Notes: generated by a model from the sequence alone, not told the origin. Shown: positions 1 through 14,000, counted from the first letter of the stretch. The stretch is DNA of 64,000 nt from Combretum micranthum (GCA_024138025.1 JAMXBD010003375.1:59614-123613); one strand, 5' to 3'. Made by a program: numbers and translations.

Positions 1-231
1 TCATCGCAAGTACATATTTGTTGGTAATGATTAGGTTTTGTAGAACTACCCAAACATTGAATTGAGGTGAATAGACTTTTTCTTCAAGAAGAAAAGATCA
101 ACGCCCGATTAATCATGATTAACATGTCAATCAATGAGATATATTTTCATCTTTAATAGTTATACTACTAAACATCATGACATCGTCTAGTTATTTATAT
201 ATATTTTCTGTTCGCTGATAATAATGAATAG

Positions 232-3105
232 GCACTTGGAGGATTTTGGTATTTGCGGGCTGTAGATCGAACAAGGGATTGTATGGAAGAATCTTGTCGG
301 AGCCACTTAGGCTGCACTAAATCTTCCATATACTGCGAGAGTGGCAATTATGCAGATAATGGATTCCTTCATGATATGTGTGCTGCACAACCAGCATCAA
401 ATGACGCCATCCCATTTGATTATGGAATGTACAGTGATGCAATTAAGTCAAATCTAGTTGGATCCACACACTTCATGGATAAGCTTGCTAATGGCTTTTG
501 GTGGGGCATAAAAAATCTTAGGTTAGTTTATGTTTTTTCATTTCTTCACTTTCACATCATACATAGGCTGATTGGATTGTGTCTAATTTCATATATATCT
601 TATTTATATCTTATCTACATCTATACTTTATGTATTTAATTTATTTGATTTGTTTATAAGAAAAAATATATATTTTTCATATGTATCTATTCCGTGATAA
701 AATATCTTTTAAAAAAAATATATGATAACAAATGACAAAAAAAAAAAGATGAAACAAATAAACCTAAATTCAGAGAAACCCTCGAATTAAAAAAAAAAAA
801 ATGGGTAATCGTGAGCCAAATCCTATTTTATGAAAACCAGCAAACAAACAAAACAACAAAGACATAAAGCAAGAATGTTTAGACAAGATTGAAAATGTGG
901 TAAAGTGTATATATATGGTGGAGATAGTATTAGTTTAACATAGGGTAGATCTTATTTATAACTTTCGTAAGTTACAACATCGCGATAAGATATAAAGTTG
1001 GCCTTATATTAACCTTGTAAAATGTTTGGTTCATGTAAGTTGCATACCGTAAATTTTATGTCATATTTACCTAATTACGATTTCAGTATATTAAAACCAA
1101 GTGTCGTACCTATAAATTACTGCTAACGTATGTAGTTATAATATTATGTTTTTAATTAGCAATTTATCATATTTATGTTTAGTATAATTTATATTTAAAA
1201 GCGATGTAGACCTTCAAACCATCATTTTGAGAAACGTGATTTTTAGTTTGAATAATTACGATATTTTCAAGGTAAAAGTTGATTGAAAGCCCTGAACTTT
1301 TTGAAGATTTTGTCAAATTAGTTCTAAATTATTTCAATTGTGCACTTAAGTCATAGAGCTTTTATTTACCATCAAAGGTTTTCAAAGGTACAATTAATTC
1401 CTAAAAGTTCACCAATGAAATTTCGAATGCGTACGACGGTTAATTTTGCATGACTTTTTAAAAACAAATGTTTTTTTTAGACTCAACAGTTTCCTTTTTA
1501 TTTATTTATTTTCCTAAATCTTATAACTTATTTACATCTATAAAGATATTATTCGATTAACAAAAATCCAAAACCTTTAGGACTAAATTGCACCTTCAAA
1601 GATATATATTTATACATACATACATACATATACACACGATTGAGAATTCCAAATTATTGGACTTCGTATTTGCAATATATGAGAGCTTACACAATCCTAT
1701 TTATTCTAAATTCTCATCCATAGTTTCTTCTATTATATAATCATATTTGTAACTAGTTTCCAACTATAAAATCTTCTAGTGAAATTAAAGTTATCAAAAC
1801 ATCAGGTTTAGACTTAAAATTTAGATTGCCAATTTGGTTGCTCTAATTAATTTACTACTATTTTACAAGTTTCAAAATAATAAATGGTGTCATTAGTGGG
1901 TTATTCTTTCTTATTTGTTACAAAACCTAGGAATTCTACTTAACTTAAACTGCAAGGCTATGAAATTTTAAAATTTTATCAATGTAGAATAATATGCATG
2001 TCAAAATATTTGCAGTTCAATGGGACAAAACCTTGAGTTCAGTGGCTACATATGGGACACATGCTTCGCCATTCTCATTTGCATATTGGGTTTGATTTTA
2101 TTTGCGTTGCTTATTGGAAATTTACAGGTTTGTTTTCTAACAGTTGAATCATTTACTCTTCTTATTTGGGTCGATACTATAAGAAAATAATATTTTTTTT
2201 AAAGGAAAAGAAAAAATTGTTATGTCTCCAATATTAATCCATGCCCTTTACTTTGAATTTTCAGATGTACCTGCAGTCTAAACTACCTGCTACAGTAGCA
2301 AAATTGAAGCAAAAAAGAGTGGATTTACATAAATGGCCTACATTCAATTGTTTACCCCCACCATTGAGAAAAGAAGTCAGTATGTGTCAATACATCAAGT
2401 GGCAAGAAGTTAGAGAAGTTAATCTTGAGAGTTTGCTTAACAATATTCCATGGGAATTGAAGAAGAAGTTAAAGCCACACTTTTGCAAAAAATTGTTCCA
2501 TAAGGTAATTTTATTTACCAATAATATAAAGCCATTTTAAATTTGACAAGTTTAAACAACTTCCATATTACATCATTTTGGAACCAAAATTTATTGATGT
2601 TTTTAACTAACATGGTCTAGTATCTTGCTTATATTTTAAGGTACAAGAATTTGAGGAGCTAGATCAAAAAATAAAAGAGGAATTGAGAGAACGAGCTCAA
2701 GCAGTAATATTTCAACCAAGAACCAATATTTATCAAGAGGGATATCCAATTTACGAGATGATTCATATAATATGTGGTAAAGTTCTAGCCTATAATAACA
2801 ATGATGTGAAGGAGGGATTGCCTGCGCAAGAATTGGAAAAAGATGATTCATTTGGAAAAGAGTTGCTTCAAAGAGCATTGGAGTCTCAATAGCCAAAACT
2901 TCCCTTCGCAACATAAACCATCCAATCCGTGACAAAAGTTGAAGCATTTTCCCTATCATTTGATGACTTTGCAACAATATTTGCTAAATATGAGAGGTTA
3001 CTTCAACCTAATAAAGAAGAATGGACCACAAATAAAATCACAGGTGCATTAAGGAAGAAACTAGAGAAATCTTCCCAGTCATTCCATGGAAAAAACAATA
3101 TGTAG
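232..3105 (+). pseudogene. Cyclic nucleotide-gated channel (CNGC) gene, 3' part, probably a pseudogene
   Basis: Plant CNGCs are plasma-membrane cation channels gated by cyclic nucleotides and calmodulin. Four exons join in frame: 232-521, 2016-2127, 2265-2504 and 2641 onward, each with AG acceptor and, for the first three, GT donor. Exon 1 carries the end of S5 (GFWYLRAVDR), the cysteine-rich turret and the pore helix (FWWGIKNL). The exon 1/2 junction encodes the filter region SSMGQNL, and exon 2 the S6 helix ending LLIGNLQ. Exon 3 is the C-linker (YIKWQEVREV). Exon 4 starts the cyclic nucleotide-binding domain (EMIHIICGKVL, then DSFGKELLQRAL). Translation then meets TAG at 2890 and TAA at 2914, yet the same frame continues with family-like sequence (TKVEAFSLSFDDF) to TAG at 3103. 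Family members carry this segment uninterrupted, so I infer a disabled or C-terminally truncated copy. The 5' exons (S1-S4) would lie before the window; bases 1-231 look like intron. Confidence 0.85.
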
Positions 3106-4506
3106 ATCAATCATGATGTTCCTTAACTAACCCTTTATCATCTTAATTCTAGTCATTATGTTGTATGATGAGTTTTCTTCATGTTGTAAGACAAAAAGCT
3201 GAATTATCCAGAAATTTTGCATGTGAAAAATTAATCATGACATCCCTCGTGTCGATATAACGTATATGTTTTGTGCTTGATGATCATTATATGCAAGTGA
3301 TTGTTTGAATCGTTACCGTAGAAGAACTACTTTAGGAATCTAAAATAATATGCTTAGATCATTATAAACGACCATGGTATAAAGTTTGGTATTTCCAATC
3401 TCTTTCTATTATTGCATAATCGATGATCTCTATTGTAAGCTTCAATGATCACAAAAGCACATGAACTAAAGTGCTAAGTGCTATCTATTGAATCCATTAT
3501 CAACGAAGAACTAGGGAAGTGTAGAGGCTAATTAAATGTGTGATCCATGTTTTAATGTTACAGAGTTTCAATATCATAACAAATTTACTAAAGAAGTTCA
3601 AATCTTGAACAAACCTTAAAGGAAAATCAATCTTAATGGTAGCTTGAACAAGATAATGAATATATAAGAAAAATTTCAAAGAATAAATTGAATCTAGAGT
3701 GGTACTGTTAAGTTAATATAGATTGATTAATAGAATTTTGATTATGAGGATAGTCATTTTTTTTTATATATGTGGTACTACTAATAAAAAGGAAAAGGAA
3801 TCATTACACCGTTGAGACCAACTTCAATTTTAACTTTGCAACTCTAAACAGAAAGCTAACTATCAATATGCAATTAAACAACAATATTTTATTTTATTGG
3901 ATTTATTTTTATCATTTTGCTCAAAAAGTTTTGTGCTCTTAATTGGTGGGAAAAGTGGTAGGCTTCTTTGAATCTAGTAGATAGAATGTCCTACAACCAT
4001 ATGTAAGTTTTATAAACTTTACTATTTAGAAAAAGGGCATTAAGCTTACAAGAGTCAAGCACCATCAACATTCAAGCATAGGGAGCACAAATAAACTAAA
4101 TTGTGTAATTTTTCAATACCGACAAAAAAGGCATTGTAATGATTTATATGACATTTGTCCTCGGCATGTGTCTAATCCTTCAAGCACACACACCTCTATA
4201 ATTCCCAATTGTAGCCTATGGTAATGCGAATTAATGACTCACCTACCTAAGCTAAAATTGTTGAAGTTACAGGAACAAAAACATTTTATGGAACTATGGA
4301 AAGTACTAACATCACGCATATTTTCTCCTTCTACTATCCAAGGACATTGAAGTCATCCACCCTCTCTTGTCTTTCTTCCTCTTCCTTTTTGTTTTACTAC
4401 ATCTCATTTAGTAGTATGTCATGGTAGATTTCTTTAGAACTTCTATGGCTACACCCAACATCCTGGATGATTTGTTTGCTTTTCTTGGAGAACTCCTAGG
4501 ATGATT
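3106..4506. other. Intergenic, AT-rich, no gene seen
   Basis: Downstream flank of the CNGC copy. I see no open frame with protein-like composition and no recognisable repeat boundary. The last five bases before 4512 (GACTA, 4507-4511) are the left target duplication of the solo LTR that follows. Confidence 0.5.
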
Positions 4507-5251
4507 GACTATGTCACGACTCTAATATGGGGCCTAACAGGATTTATCTAAAGCCATCATATCACGTGTGCACCCGTAACATGATAACCGTCTTATATGT
4601 CAGAGTGTACAAGACTCTATTTATTTATAAAAGTTTATCATACAAATGATATAACATATTATAGTATTTCAACTATGGAATTCGATTTTCCAATTTCCAC
4701 CAAGATCGCAGAGAATCGGTATCCCCCACCAAATAGTGAAATTGGGTTTCCAAACTACAACATACAAAATTCAAAATTCATCTAATTTACATACTAAGTT
4801 TCCCTATCCTACATCTCTATCTTTAATAAAGTTTGTTGGAGAAGCTCTTTTCACACATTCCTAGCTCAATCCCAGCTAGTAATAATCCTGCACAAAAACT
4901 GTAGGGGGTGAGAGAACCATGGGCTCAATGAGTTCATTCCTCACTACTACCGTCACGCAAGTTATCAAACATAATTATAACTCATGTAAATCTATCTACA
5001 CGCAATATGAATGCATACGTGATGAATACAAGCAACACATCTATGGGGGTCCGGAGCCATAGACGATGTAGATTTACCTGTCTATACTTCAGTTGTCTCC
5101 CATACTTACCCGCATGGGACACCTCGCCTTAATCCTACGAGGCTGCCTGGTGGTTGCGTCCATCCAGACTCACCCAATGCTTAACTGCCATTGGTAACAA
5201 CAAATATTCCCCAACTTGTTCATGTGATTTACGCTGGTTAATATTTAAATA

Positions 5252-5277
5252 ATATATATATATATATATATATATAA
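5252..5277. repeat. (AT)n microsatellite
   Basis: About 13 uninterrupted TA/AT units inside the solo LTR. Confidence 0.9.
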
Positions 5278-5332
5278 TGCCAATTTAATGGCCATTCTTA
5301 CAATCCATCACCAATCTATGGTGAATCGCACA

Positions 5333-5470
5333 AGTAGACCCCGACTCAGGTAACATCTACTGCCAATACGAACCATCACCTATAAAGGTGAATCCGGCGG
5401 ATAGACCCAAACTCAGGTAACATCTATCGCCAAGTGACTAGTGGACCCAAATTCAGGCCACATCCACTAT
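5333..5470 (+). repeat. Three imperfect tandem units inside the solo LTR
   Basis: The phrase GTAGACCC..ACTCAGGTAACATCTACTGCCAA recurs three times with substitutions, starting near 5333, 5399 and 5441 (the third reads GTGGACCCAAATTCAGGCC). Spacing is irregular, about 65 then 42 bases. Confidence 0.6.
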
Positions 5471-8400
5471 CACAACAATACTCGAAAATGTCCCATGTTT
5501 ATCTCATAAACTCTTTTAGTATAAATTCTTCCTTTTCAAAGGATATAAAAATAACCTGGAATATTCCAAGTCGGTTTTCTTTAAAATACATTTAGAAATA
5601 CTTTTGATTTCAAAATTGGGACATTTCCTACAAAGGGATCAAGCACATGCGACGAGTATATCCAATTAGTTTAGTCGAATAATTATCTTTATCTATTTAT
5701 GAAGGTGATCATGCGGATGATAACACTCACATCAATCAGTCATTCCATACAAGTAATACAATCAACATAACAGCAAACAGTAGTAATCACAAGCAAATAG
5801 TAGATCATTAGAATTCCCTCACCTGTGGTCATCACTAAGTTGTTGTATAAGCTACTGGTAATCCAAGAATGGATCTATTTTCCTATGAAAGGAAATGACA
5901 GCGATTTATTATTGAATTATTTCCGTAAGAGAAGTCTTCCTATAATTTAAAGGTATTGGTCTCTATCGTCGGATATTAGACTAAGTCTGTCGTGTTAATT
6001 ACTGTATCGTTAAATAATTTAATTGAATTCTTATAGGTGCCTAACTATTTCGTATCGGTATTTGGTATAGTTTTATTAATTGCTATCTATATTTTTATTT
6101 AAGGGGTTTCTTTTTCTTAAGTTTTACTGCTTTTAATAGAAGATTTTCATTTATTAATTCTTTGCCCGTCAACCTTATATGTCTCTCAAATTGGTATTTT
6201 TATTTATTTAAGGGTATGTTTTAGTATCTATATCTTTCAAAAGTTATAAAAATCGTATGTAGATATATCAAATTTCTATTATACTTTAGTTTCATTCTTA
6301 TTGCAAAACAGGCTAAGTTTACTACTATAATATTATTAGTAATATTGGTTTTGAAACGTTAATATCGATATTAGTAGTAATACAAGTATAATAGTAGCAA
6401 CTATCTTCATGTTATTGGTAAATAATAACATTAGTGACAAAAATAATAATAGAATTATTGTCAATATAAATATAATGACCTTAATGTAAAAATAACAGTT
6501 TTGATAATTCTAATGAAAGTATCAATAATACGGAATACTATAAACAGTAGTAATAATAATGATAATAATCATAATTATATTGATAGAAATAACAATAGCA
6601 TTTATGTTGGTTGAAAACTGAATGAACTTCTATTTATGATTTCTTATTTGTTTTAAATCCGATTGTATAAATAGTTGATTTGATAGTACTCTTCAAGTAA
6701 TTTTTAGTAGTAGATTTATTTTCGAGAAAAGAGACTTGTACGATTTTTAGATTTATGAAATACATGTATAGGTTTCAAATAAATTCTAACAATTGTAGTC
6801 AAAACTTGTTTTGATCATATCTAACTCATTTCTAATCCGTTTTTGACGAATAAATAGTCATTTTCATAGTATTTTCCGAATACAATCCATTGATAAGGTC
6901 GTTTTTGGTTTATAACAAATATTTCAATATAGTTTATTCCTTCTTCCTAGGAATACACATAAGTCATCTAAATTTCAACTTAGCTTTGTTTGTACTTTCA
7001 GTATGGTTTGTTCATCTTTCCTAAGACTTGAATTTCTACACTTAAAAATCTTTAAGTTGATGTATTTATACATTAAATAGGCTAAATGACATCAATATAC
7101 TATCATATCAATTTTGATAAATTTATAAGTCACTTCCTAAAGATCAAACATAATGAATATTTGAACTTGATATAGTCCTTACCTTGATTGGACAATAATA
7201 GATGGGGTTTAACTCCTCCTTCTTGATGAAAATAATTATCTAAGGAGGGTAGTAAGAAGATGAGTCACTAAGAAAAATTAATCTAACTAAACTAACTTAT
7301 ATATACATAGTTTTACCTTATTGAGCTTAGATTCAACTTGAATTGATGATATACCAAAGGCTATTTATCTCGGTTCTGGATGTTGTTTAGAATAGCTAAA
7401 GTGGGGTTTCAATTGTATTGATGAGTATTGATGCTTGGATAGTACTATAGGATCTAAACAAGAGATACTTTTTATTTTTGAAGTGTTGAAATAAGGTTGA
7501 ACAAGTGAGCATGGAAGAGGAGTTTTGTAAATTCGTAGTAGTTGTTTTAAGAGGATTTTTAAATTGTGTTTGGGGAGATTTTAAGCTATGTTAATGTGTA
7601 ACTTAAGGCTATATATATGTACTAATGTTAGGCTAAGTTTAGGAGGCTAAAGAGAGTGTTTTGAGCTTGAAAAACACAAGTTTTCTGTTGATGTATCTCG
7701 GCTGGAAATTTGGTGCGAATTTGAGGATGATTTTGGTTGAATTTGTATGAAATTTGTAGCTAATTTTTAGGGCATTAATTGGATTTGTTTGTTAGTTAAT
7801 TAAGTCCATTTATGTGTGTAAAATAGAGCTTATGTTGGGTGAAAATCGGATCAAAATCCAAGGTTGAAATTGGAACTTCTGCTGCAGTGGTTGTTGAATT
7901 CCTCCTGCTATTGCTTGTTTTTAGTAGGTATTTGAAGGCAAATTTGGAACTGTTTTGGTTGTTTTCTTGGCTCATATTTTGGCATTAATGTTAATTACAC
8001 GTGGAGTATTTTAGTTGGATTGTGGGTCAATTTCGTTTGAATTTTAGGGCTGAAATTCGGATCAAAGTTGGGCAGGAAAAATGAAGTTCTGCAGTTGGAA
8101 ATTCACATACTGCTGTATTAAAAATTTGAATTCTATGTTGCAGCTGTTTTATGACTTGTTTTGAACTGAAATTGTATTGCATTTAAGGCTAATCCTATGT
8201 GGAGTATTGTGGTTGGTTGGGGTGTCCTTTTTGGGTTGAATTTGTGTGTGAAATTCGAACCAAAGTTGGATAGCATCTGCTACAACCGAAAAGGATTAAC
8301 AGTTGCTACTCTGTCTTCTATCCGATATGTGCTCTGGTTCTAGCTGTGCCTTGCCGTGTGTATGTGTGTGTGGAGGATGTGCAGGTTGCTCGTGTACGTG

Positions 8401-8969
8401 GAGTCCAGATGCTGCTCGTGATTGGTTTCCAGCGTGCGTTCACATTTGCTGCTCGGCCATCAGTCATTTAAAGCGTGTGGAGATTGCTGCCCTTTCCCAA
8501 CGTGCAGATTAGAGTGGAAGTTCGGTAGTTGGGAAAAACAAATCCTGTTAAAGTGCAACTACTGCTCGTGTCCAATTCCAGCGATAGGCATCTCTGTTCC
8601 GTATGCGTGGGGATCCTGCCGCACCACCGTCCACTGCATCAGCCGACTTCCCTTCTTTTGTTCGGTTGTGAGCGTTTGTCTGACACTGCTTCTTGCGTGA
8701 AAAATTCAAATGTTGTGTACAAGTGCTGGCCGTCCCCTGCATCCACTGAGAACTCTCCACATGCACTGTAGCTGGACTTCAAATTACCGTTGTTGTGCGG
8801 GACGATGAAACTGCAGCGCGTGGAACATTCGGTGACCGAGTCTCTGTTCCGTGCGTGGCTTTGCTTCAACATGTAATATAGGCTGCATGGACTCCAGTTG
8901 TTTCCTCTGTTTCGAGGATTGAATTTCTTGCGTGTAGAACTCTATTTCATCAATTTCCTTTCCTTCTCC

Positions 8970-9015
<46 letters not shown>
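8970..9015. repeat. (TTA)n microsatellite
   Basis: About 15 TTA units in a row, inside the solo LTR, downstream of its GC-richer block. Confidence 0.95.
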
Positions 9016-10233
9016 CTAATTAGTAGTTAACTAAAATAATTTAACCAATATTAATTTATAAACGTATGTTTATATTCATTACGTACAAGTTTTATCGAAA
9101 TAGAATTTTCCTAAGTTACTACAAAACTTTAGATTTTTTATACGTACAAATTTTTAGTTTTGAGTTTACACAACTAATTATTTTTAGTATTTTAAATTAC
9201 ACAATTAAATTTTTCAAGTTTAATAAATCGAATTAGAAACTAAGTTTTTAATGAATTCAGAATTTCTTTACAAGCATAACAGCGGTTTTGAAATTTTAAT
9301 TTTAGATCTAGATTAATATTATTGATTACTATTAGTATCTATTATGTATTGATAATCTTAGTAAATCCTTTTTGAGCTATTGTTCTATACCGATAAGCTC
9401 TAAAACTGTATCTTATCGGTTTTGGAATTTAGAGTTACTTTGAATTATATCTTGAATTATTATTTCAGGATACGAAATCTTGTTTTTGGTATATATTCGG
9501 GTCAAAGAAATTTTTATTCGGGTTTTTCAAGATACGAATGAGTTTATTATAATTCATATATCTATTATAAGATTCCTATTGAATCATACATTTGATATTA
9601 ATTTCACATTTGCTAATTTGTTCATCTCCCCATTATGAAAATTATTAAACGTTACTTTAACAATTCAAGATTTTAACTTCTAAATCTCTAAGTCTTTTGA
9701 TTGGAATATTAGTGTAATTTAAATATTTATTTAAAATCTAGATTCTTAGATATTGATTTATTTTACCAAACATTATATTTTACGGTATAAGATTTATTTA
9801 TACTAATTTGTTATTAGCAACATATTTTTATCTAGGGCTACTCAATATTGTTGATAGATTAATAGTAGCTTGAACACTATTATTTCATTGCTTAACAAAC
9901 ATGTGATTTATTTTCCAAGTATTGAGCTTAAAGAATTCAGTAATTTATATTAACGATTGGTTTATCGTCGTTTTATAAATTGTTTGAGATCATACAAGTT
10001 CAGTTTGTATTTTCAAAATTTTTATTGATAACGATTTTAATCTTTCTAATTATACTTTAACATTTTTAAATCGAGAAAAATTTGGAGTGATTTTTACTAC
10101 TTGTTCCAAACATTCTAAATAATTTTATATTACATTTTTAGTATTTGTTAAAATCAGGTTATATAAGATTAGGGGGATTACAGACTAATTGTACGGGTGT
10201 TAGAGATGGTTGTTGAATTGCTCAATTACAACA

Positions 10234-11009
10234 TTAATACAAGTTTTGGAGCAAATTTATTACTCCATCATTAAGGCCTTCGACATCTATTTCAGCATCA
10301 TCCACCTCAACATTCTTGTAAAACTCTTCAAGTATTATTTGAGTCACACAAAACTTAAATAATGGATCTAACATTCTTGCAATATGGAAAAGAGGAGGAT
10401 TGAAGACAAAGTAGTCTTGAAGTTTACCTACCATCGCAAACTTAGTAGGTTCCAACCTGGCTTCATACTAGTATTTACCCAATATGTTTGATATGTCAAC
10501 TAGGTGGGGAAGTACATAGTTGTTTGTAGGGTTGTAGTAACCAAACAAAGGTTGCGTTGACCTACGAAGACCTTGAGGATCTCTTTTATGTTATGTGGCA
10601 TTTTCCAATCCCGCTTGTCTATCAGACCAATGTTTACATTGAAAGGGTTAAGCATAACACTATACAAATGTGTAAGAGCCTTTTTGACTTTTGTTATTGC
10701 ATTGAGCATTTTAAATGCAGAATTTCATCTAGTTTTGCAATTAAGCGAAGGGATCTTTACCTTTATCTAGTGGATCTGACCAAACTCCATGTACCACTAT
10801 TTATGCTTCCTCGAGGCATGAAGACAATTGATTGCATACTGTATTTTCTCTATGTGAATGATCAGGTCACAAGCTTTAAGGCCTACATTCACTGCATAAT
10901 TTAGTATGTAGAACATGCATTGAATATGGAAGAACATGCCATCGTAAACTAGATTTAATGCATGCTTCAAATGTTGAATCAAAGAAGTTCTTTTTGAATG
11001 TATTATCAT
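10234..11009 (-). pseudogene. Decayed hAT-superfamily transposase fragment
   Basis: Three minus-strand open stretches lie in the order expected for the C-terminal half of an hAT transposase. At 11009-10797 is FHIQCMFYILNYAVNVGLK, matching the family's C..HILNL..Q.GLK region. At 10709-10500 is DWKMPHNIKEILKVF followed by a segment ending TTMYFP, resembling the family's W..I..FL..F...PTSN.YFP stretch. At 10455-10234 is KLQDYF...IARMLDPLFKF, matching the I..VLDPR.K region. Between the last two, another frame supplies LVDISNILGKY, then a stop, showing a frameshift plus a nonsense change. No BED finger, C-terminal dimerisation region or terminal inverted repeat was seen. The solo LTR ends only 52 bases from its downstream side and may have cut it. 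The copy cannot be active. Confidence 0.6.
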
Positions 11010-14000
11010 ATGATATACTAAATAAACTTTAAATATTGTATGAACAGGAGTTGTTAAGAATATTTAAGGCGATGTGATGGCAGTATATGGGCTTCCTAAA
11101 ATGGTTGAAAAGCTTTATATTATGCACTTCTGGAGCAACTATTTATCATGGATCTTGTGTGTGGAAGAGCATAGATAGCTTTCCTTGATTGCTGCTAGTA
11201 TTTAACTTCCACAAGCCAAAGATCAAGGAGATACTGCACAAGAAAAACCAAGTAGTATATATGAAACAAAATGGAATGTCGTAATCAATTTATAATTTGA
11301 AATATTTTAAAACAAGTTAGTTATTAATATGGCTCCTACTTGGAAGGAAGGCTCAATAATAATTCCTTTAGGATTTTCTATTTTTCTTAGAAAAACTTTG
11401 GTTGTATCAACTTTCAGTGCTCATCACCCCATATTATGATACTAGCGCAACATTCCTTTATAGCCTACCTTTTGAAATAGTGGTAGCCTACTGCAAGAAA
11501 TGACATATTTGTTATGATCATCATTTCAATAAGCTCATTGAGTGGTTCTCTCTTATCTCATTGTTAGTCGATAGGGTAAACTACTTTATTGTTAAATGTG
11601 TCTTATTGGTGTGCTCTTGAATTATTTCATGGCCTTTCGCCTTATGTGCATCAATAGGTTACGTCAGGTATTCCTTGCCATTATGGGACTTATAGGCTAA
11701 TATTTTTTTTGCACATTTGGCACGAAGAACCTTGTGATGCTCAATCTTTGATGGAAAATTTGCAAATATTAGTGGTCATCTTCATAGGCCACTTTACGGA
11801 AGAGTCCGTGTTATTATATAATAGGCTATAAAAACTTGATGGGATATTAGTGATTTCCTATAGATGAATAATAATTGAAGCTAAAAGATATAGTATGATA
11901 TGAAAAATGAACACCATAATAAATACCACATTTAGATTCCCACTAGCTATGAAGAGTGGTTGCATAACCAATAGCAGTTTCTACTAATGTCCCATTGCAA
12001 CTACATTGTGTGCAAGAATATTCTTAGGGCATGGAAAAGAGGGCCGAAAATCTGGGATTCCCTATTTAATTCATTAAGGAGGTGAACCCTTGCGAAGAGT
12101 TGAGATATAGATAGCGAAAAAACCACAAATCATCACAGTCGTTAAAAGCTTAGCAATTTTTGAAACGAGCTGCTTTCAACAACCATTTCGAGCAACAATC
12201 AAATAAATATTTTAAATTCGTGATAGAAGAGTGAAATATAAATATATAGACATAAGGTGTATTATCAATGAAGTAGCTAAAGTAATGCAAATTGTTGGAT
12301 GCTTTGGAATTTATAAGCCCAAAAACATGACCACATTGTAAAACAAAGTTGTCACGTTGGTTGTTTAATGTGCCCATGTTAGCCATAATGTAGCCACGTT
12401 GTAATAAATGTAAAATTTCCTTTTTCCATGGCCAATGTAGCCATGTTGGCACACAACTTGGCCATGTCAGTATCCAATCCACATTTCGTTTTATGGATGG
12501 GAAGCCAACATAGGCACTTCCAATCTTAAATAAGCCATGTTAATTAAAAATAAAAAAACTACATGTCCATTCCAACCATTAATTTAACAAAATGGACCTA
12601 AAAAAATTCAAACGACGTAGCTACGTTACACTATAATGTTGCACTTTTCATTCAACATGATCATTTTGTAAATAATAGTGGCCACATTCCTACAACGCTA
12701 TGTTAACCCAATGTTGGTTGGGAAAGTAGACCCCAATAGTTACACAAGTGCCTAATCTATATAAGAGAGCATTTGATGTGGACGCTTTCACAACCCACTT
12801 CACCACATTTAATACACTTCCAAAAGCCACTACTCATAAATTCTCCTATAAAAATGTGTTAAACACTTATAAGAACCATGGAAGGTGAAGAATTTTTACA
12901 TCACTAAAGCAAAAAATACTCCAAAAGTCGTTGGGATCACTGAATTTTTCTACCATCACCTCATCTTTCCTACCTAAATTATATCTACTTTCCCCCTTAT
13001 GACCATGAGGGAACGGTATGTATCCAGATTTAGTGCTTGTTTTACTATCTTGGAGAAAGATTATGATGTATAATTATTAAATAATATGTATGATTTTGCC
13101 ATTGATCTTTCTAGCACTGGTTTACTTCTATTGAAGAAGCTTCCAAATGAGATATAAGTCAATCTTGTTTAGATATTCTATTCAAATGCAACAACAAATA
13201 CGATTATAGAGTAAAAAGGTGTCATTCCATGGTGAGACATTGAGAAGCGACCTTCGACCTTCACTGCCTATATGTTAACTCCATAATCCGCATAACATTA
13301 GATTACATTAATGTCTTATTAGGAGTAAACTGTGGTAGAACAAAAGTGCCCAACAATTGGGATGTTGGTGATGCATTTTGCTAAGTTTAAGGTGCACCAT
13401 TATGTCTGGTTGATAGTCAATCTAACCACCTAAAGCATACCCAACAGCATAACCTCACCCTAATATGAAGGACATTCCATCACAAGATCACCTATAATAT
13501 ATGTCTGAGGAAGAATACAAATAATATGTCTACTAAAGACATCTTTCTCATGGACGCATTGTTGCAACACAAACCTTTAGATGTTAGACATTTGATTGTG
13601 CAATTCTAATGCTCACTCGGGAAAAAGGTACCCATAATTTGCCCATGGAAGGCTCGTCATCATCATTCTCACTCATGAGAATTCAACCTTTCCTAATATG
13701 AAAAATCAAAAGCAAAGGTTGAATTCACACATGATGACATCTAAAAGAACTTGTAGAGTTATTTTTTATCATTAAAGCAATCAATATTATAGGTGTGGCG
13801 GTCAAGAACATCCTTAATAGCAACTGGTACAAGGAGTTGAAGGTAAGTTAAAGCTGAACTTAAATATGGAAGATTTTGTCTTACCATGGCATCTATTGGA
13901 GGAAAAAGGGCATGGGAAACCATAACCACAATAACATCAATCAAAACCTGATGGCTTTAATATGAACTAATAATGGAACACTTGGAATGAATAAGCAAGA

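Larger units (their letters stand above)
4512..10182 (+). mobile_element. Long solo LTR (5.67 kb), Ty3/gypsy type
   Basis: The segment begins TGTCACGACTCTAATATGGG and ends GGGGGATTACA, giving TG...CA ends. It is flanked by a perfect 5-bp direct repeat, GACTA, at 4507-4511 and 10183-10187. This is the size of duplication LTR-element integrases make. The opening TGTCACGAC and the interior text on headings such as GACTCAGGTAACATCTA resemble LTRs of plant Tekay/Del-type chromoviruses; this family call is from memory of such sequences and not proven. No gag or pol sequence, PBS or PPT lies inside, and I see no internal LTR-to-LTR repeat, so a solo LTR left by recombination is the simplest reading. 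Length is at the long end for plant LTRs. A GC-richer stretch (8300-8900) carries only overlapping spurious frames. Confidence 0.75.

Noticed and set aside
8303..8872. Several overlapping open frames on both strands in a GC-richer block
   Set aside because: All lie inside the solo LTR, overlap one another in different frames, are Cys/Ser/His-rich and match no family; the block's lower AT content simply gives fewer stops.
12150..12482. 110-codon minus-strand frame
   Set aside because: Falls in the region of short repeated motifs and has no recognisable motif or composition of a real protein.
11486..12730. A CACTA transposon: CTACTGCAAGAAAT near 11490 resembles the CACTACAAGAAA end
   Set aside because: No matching opposite end or 3-bp duplication was found; the repeated GCCAACGTTGG-like words alone are not enough.
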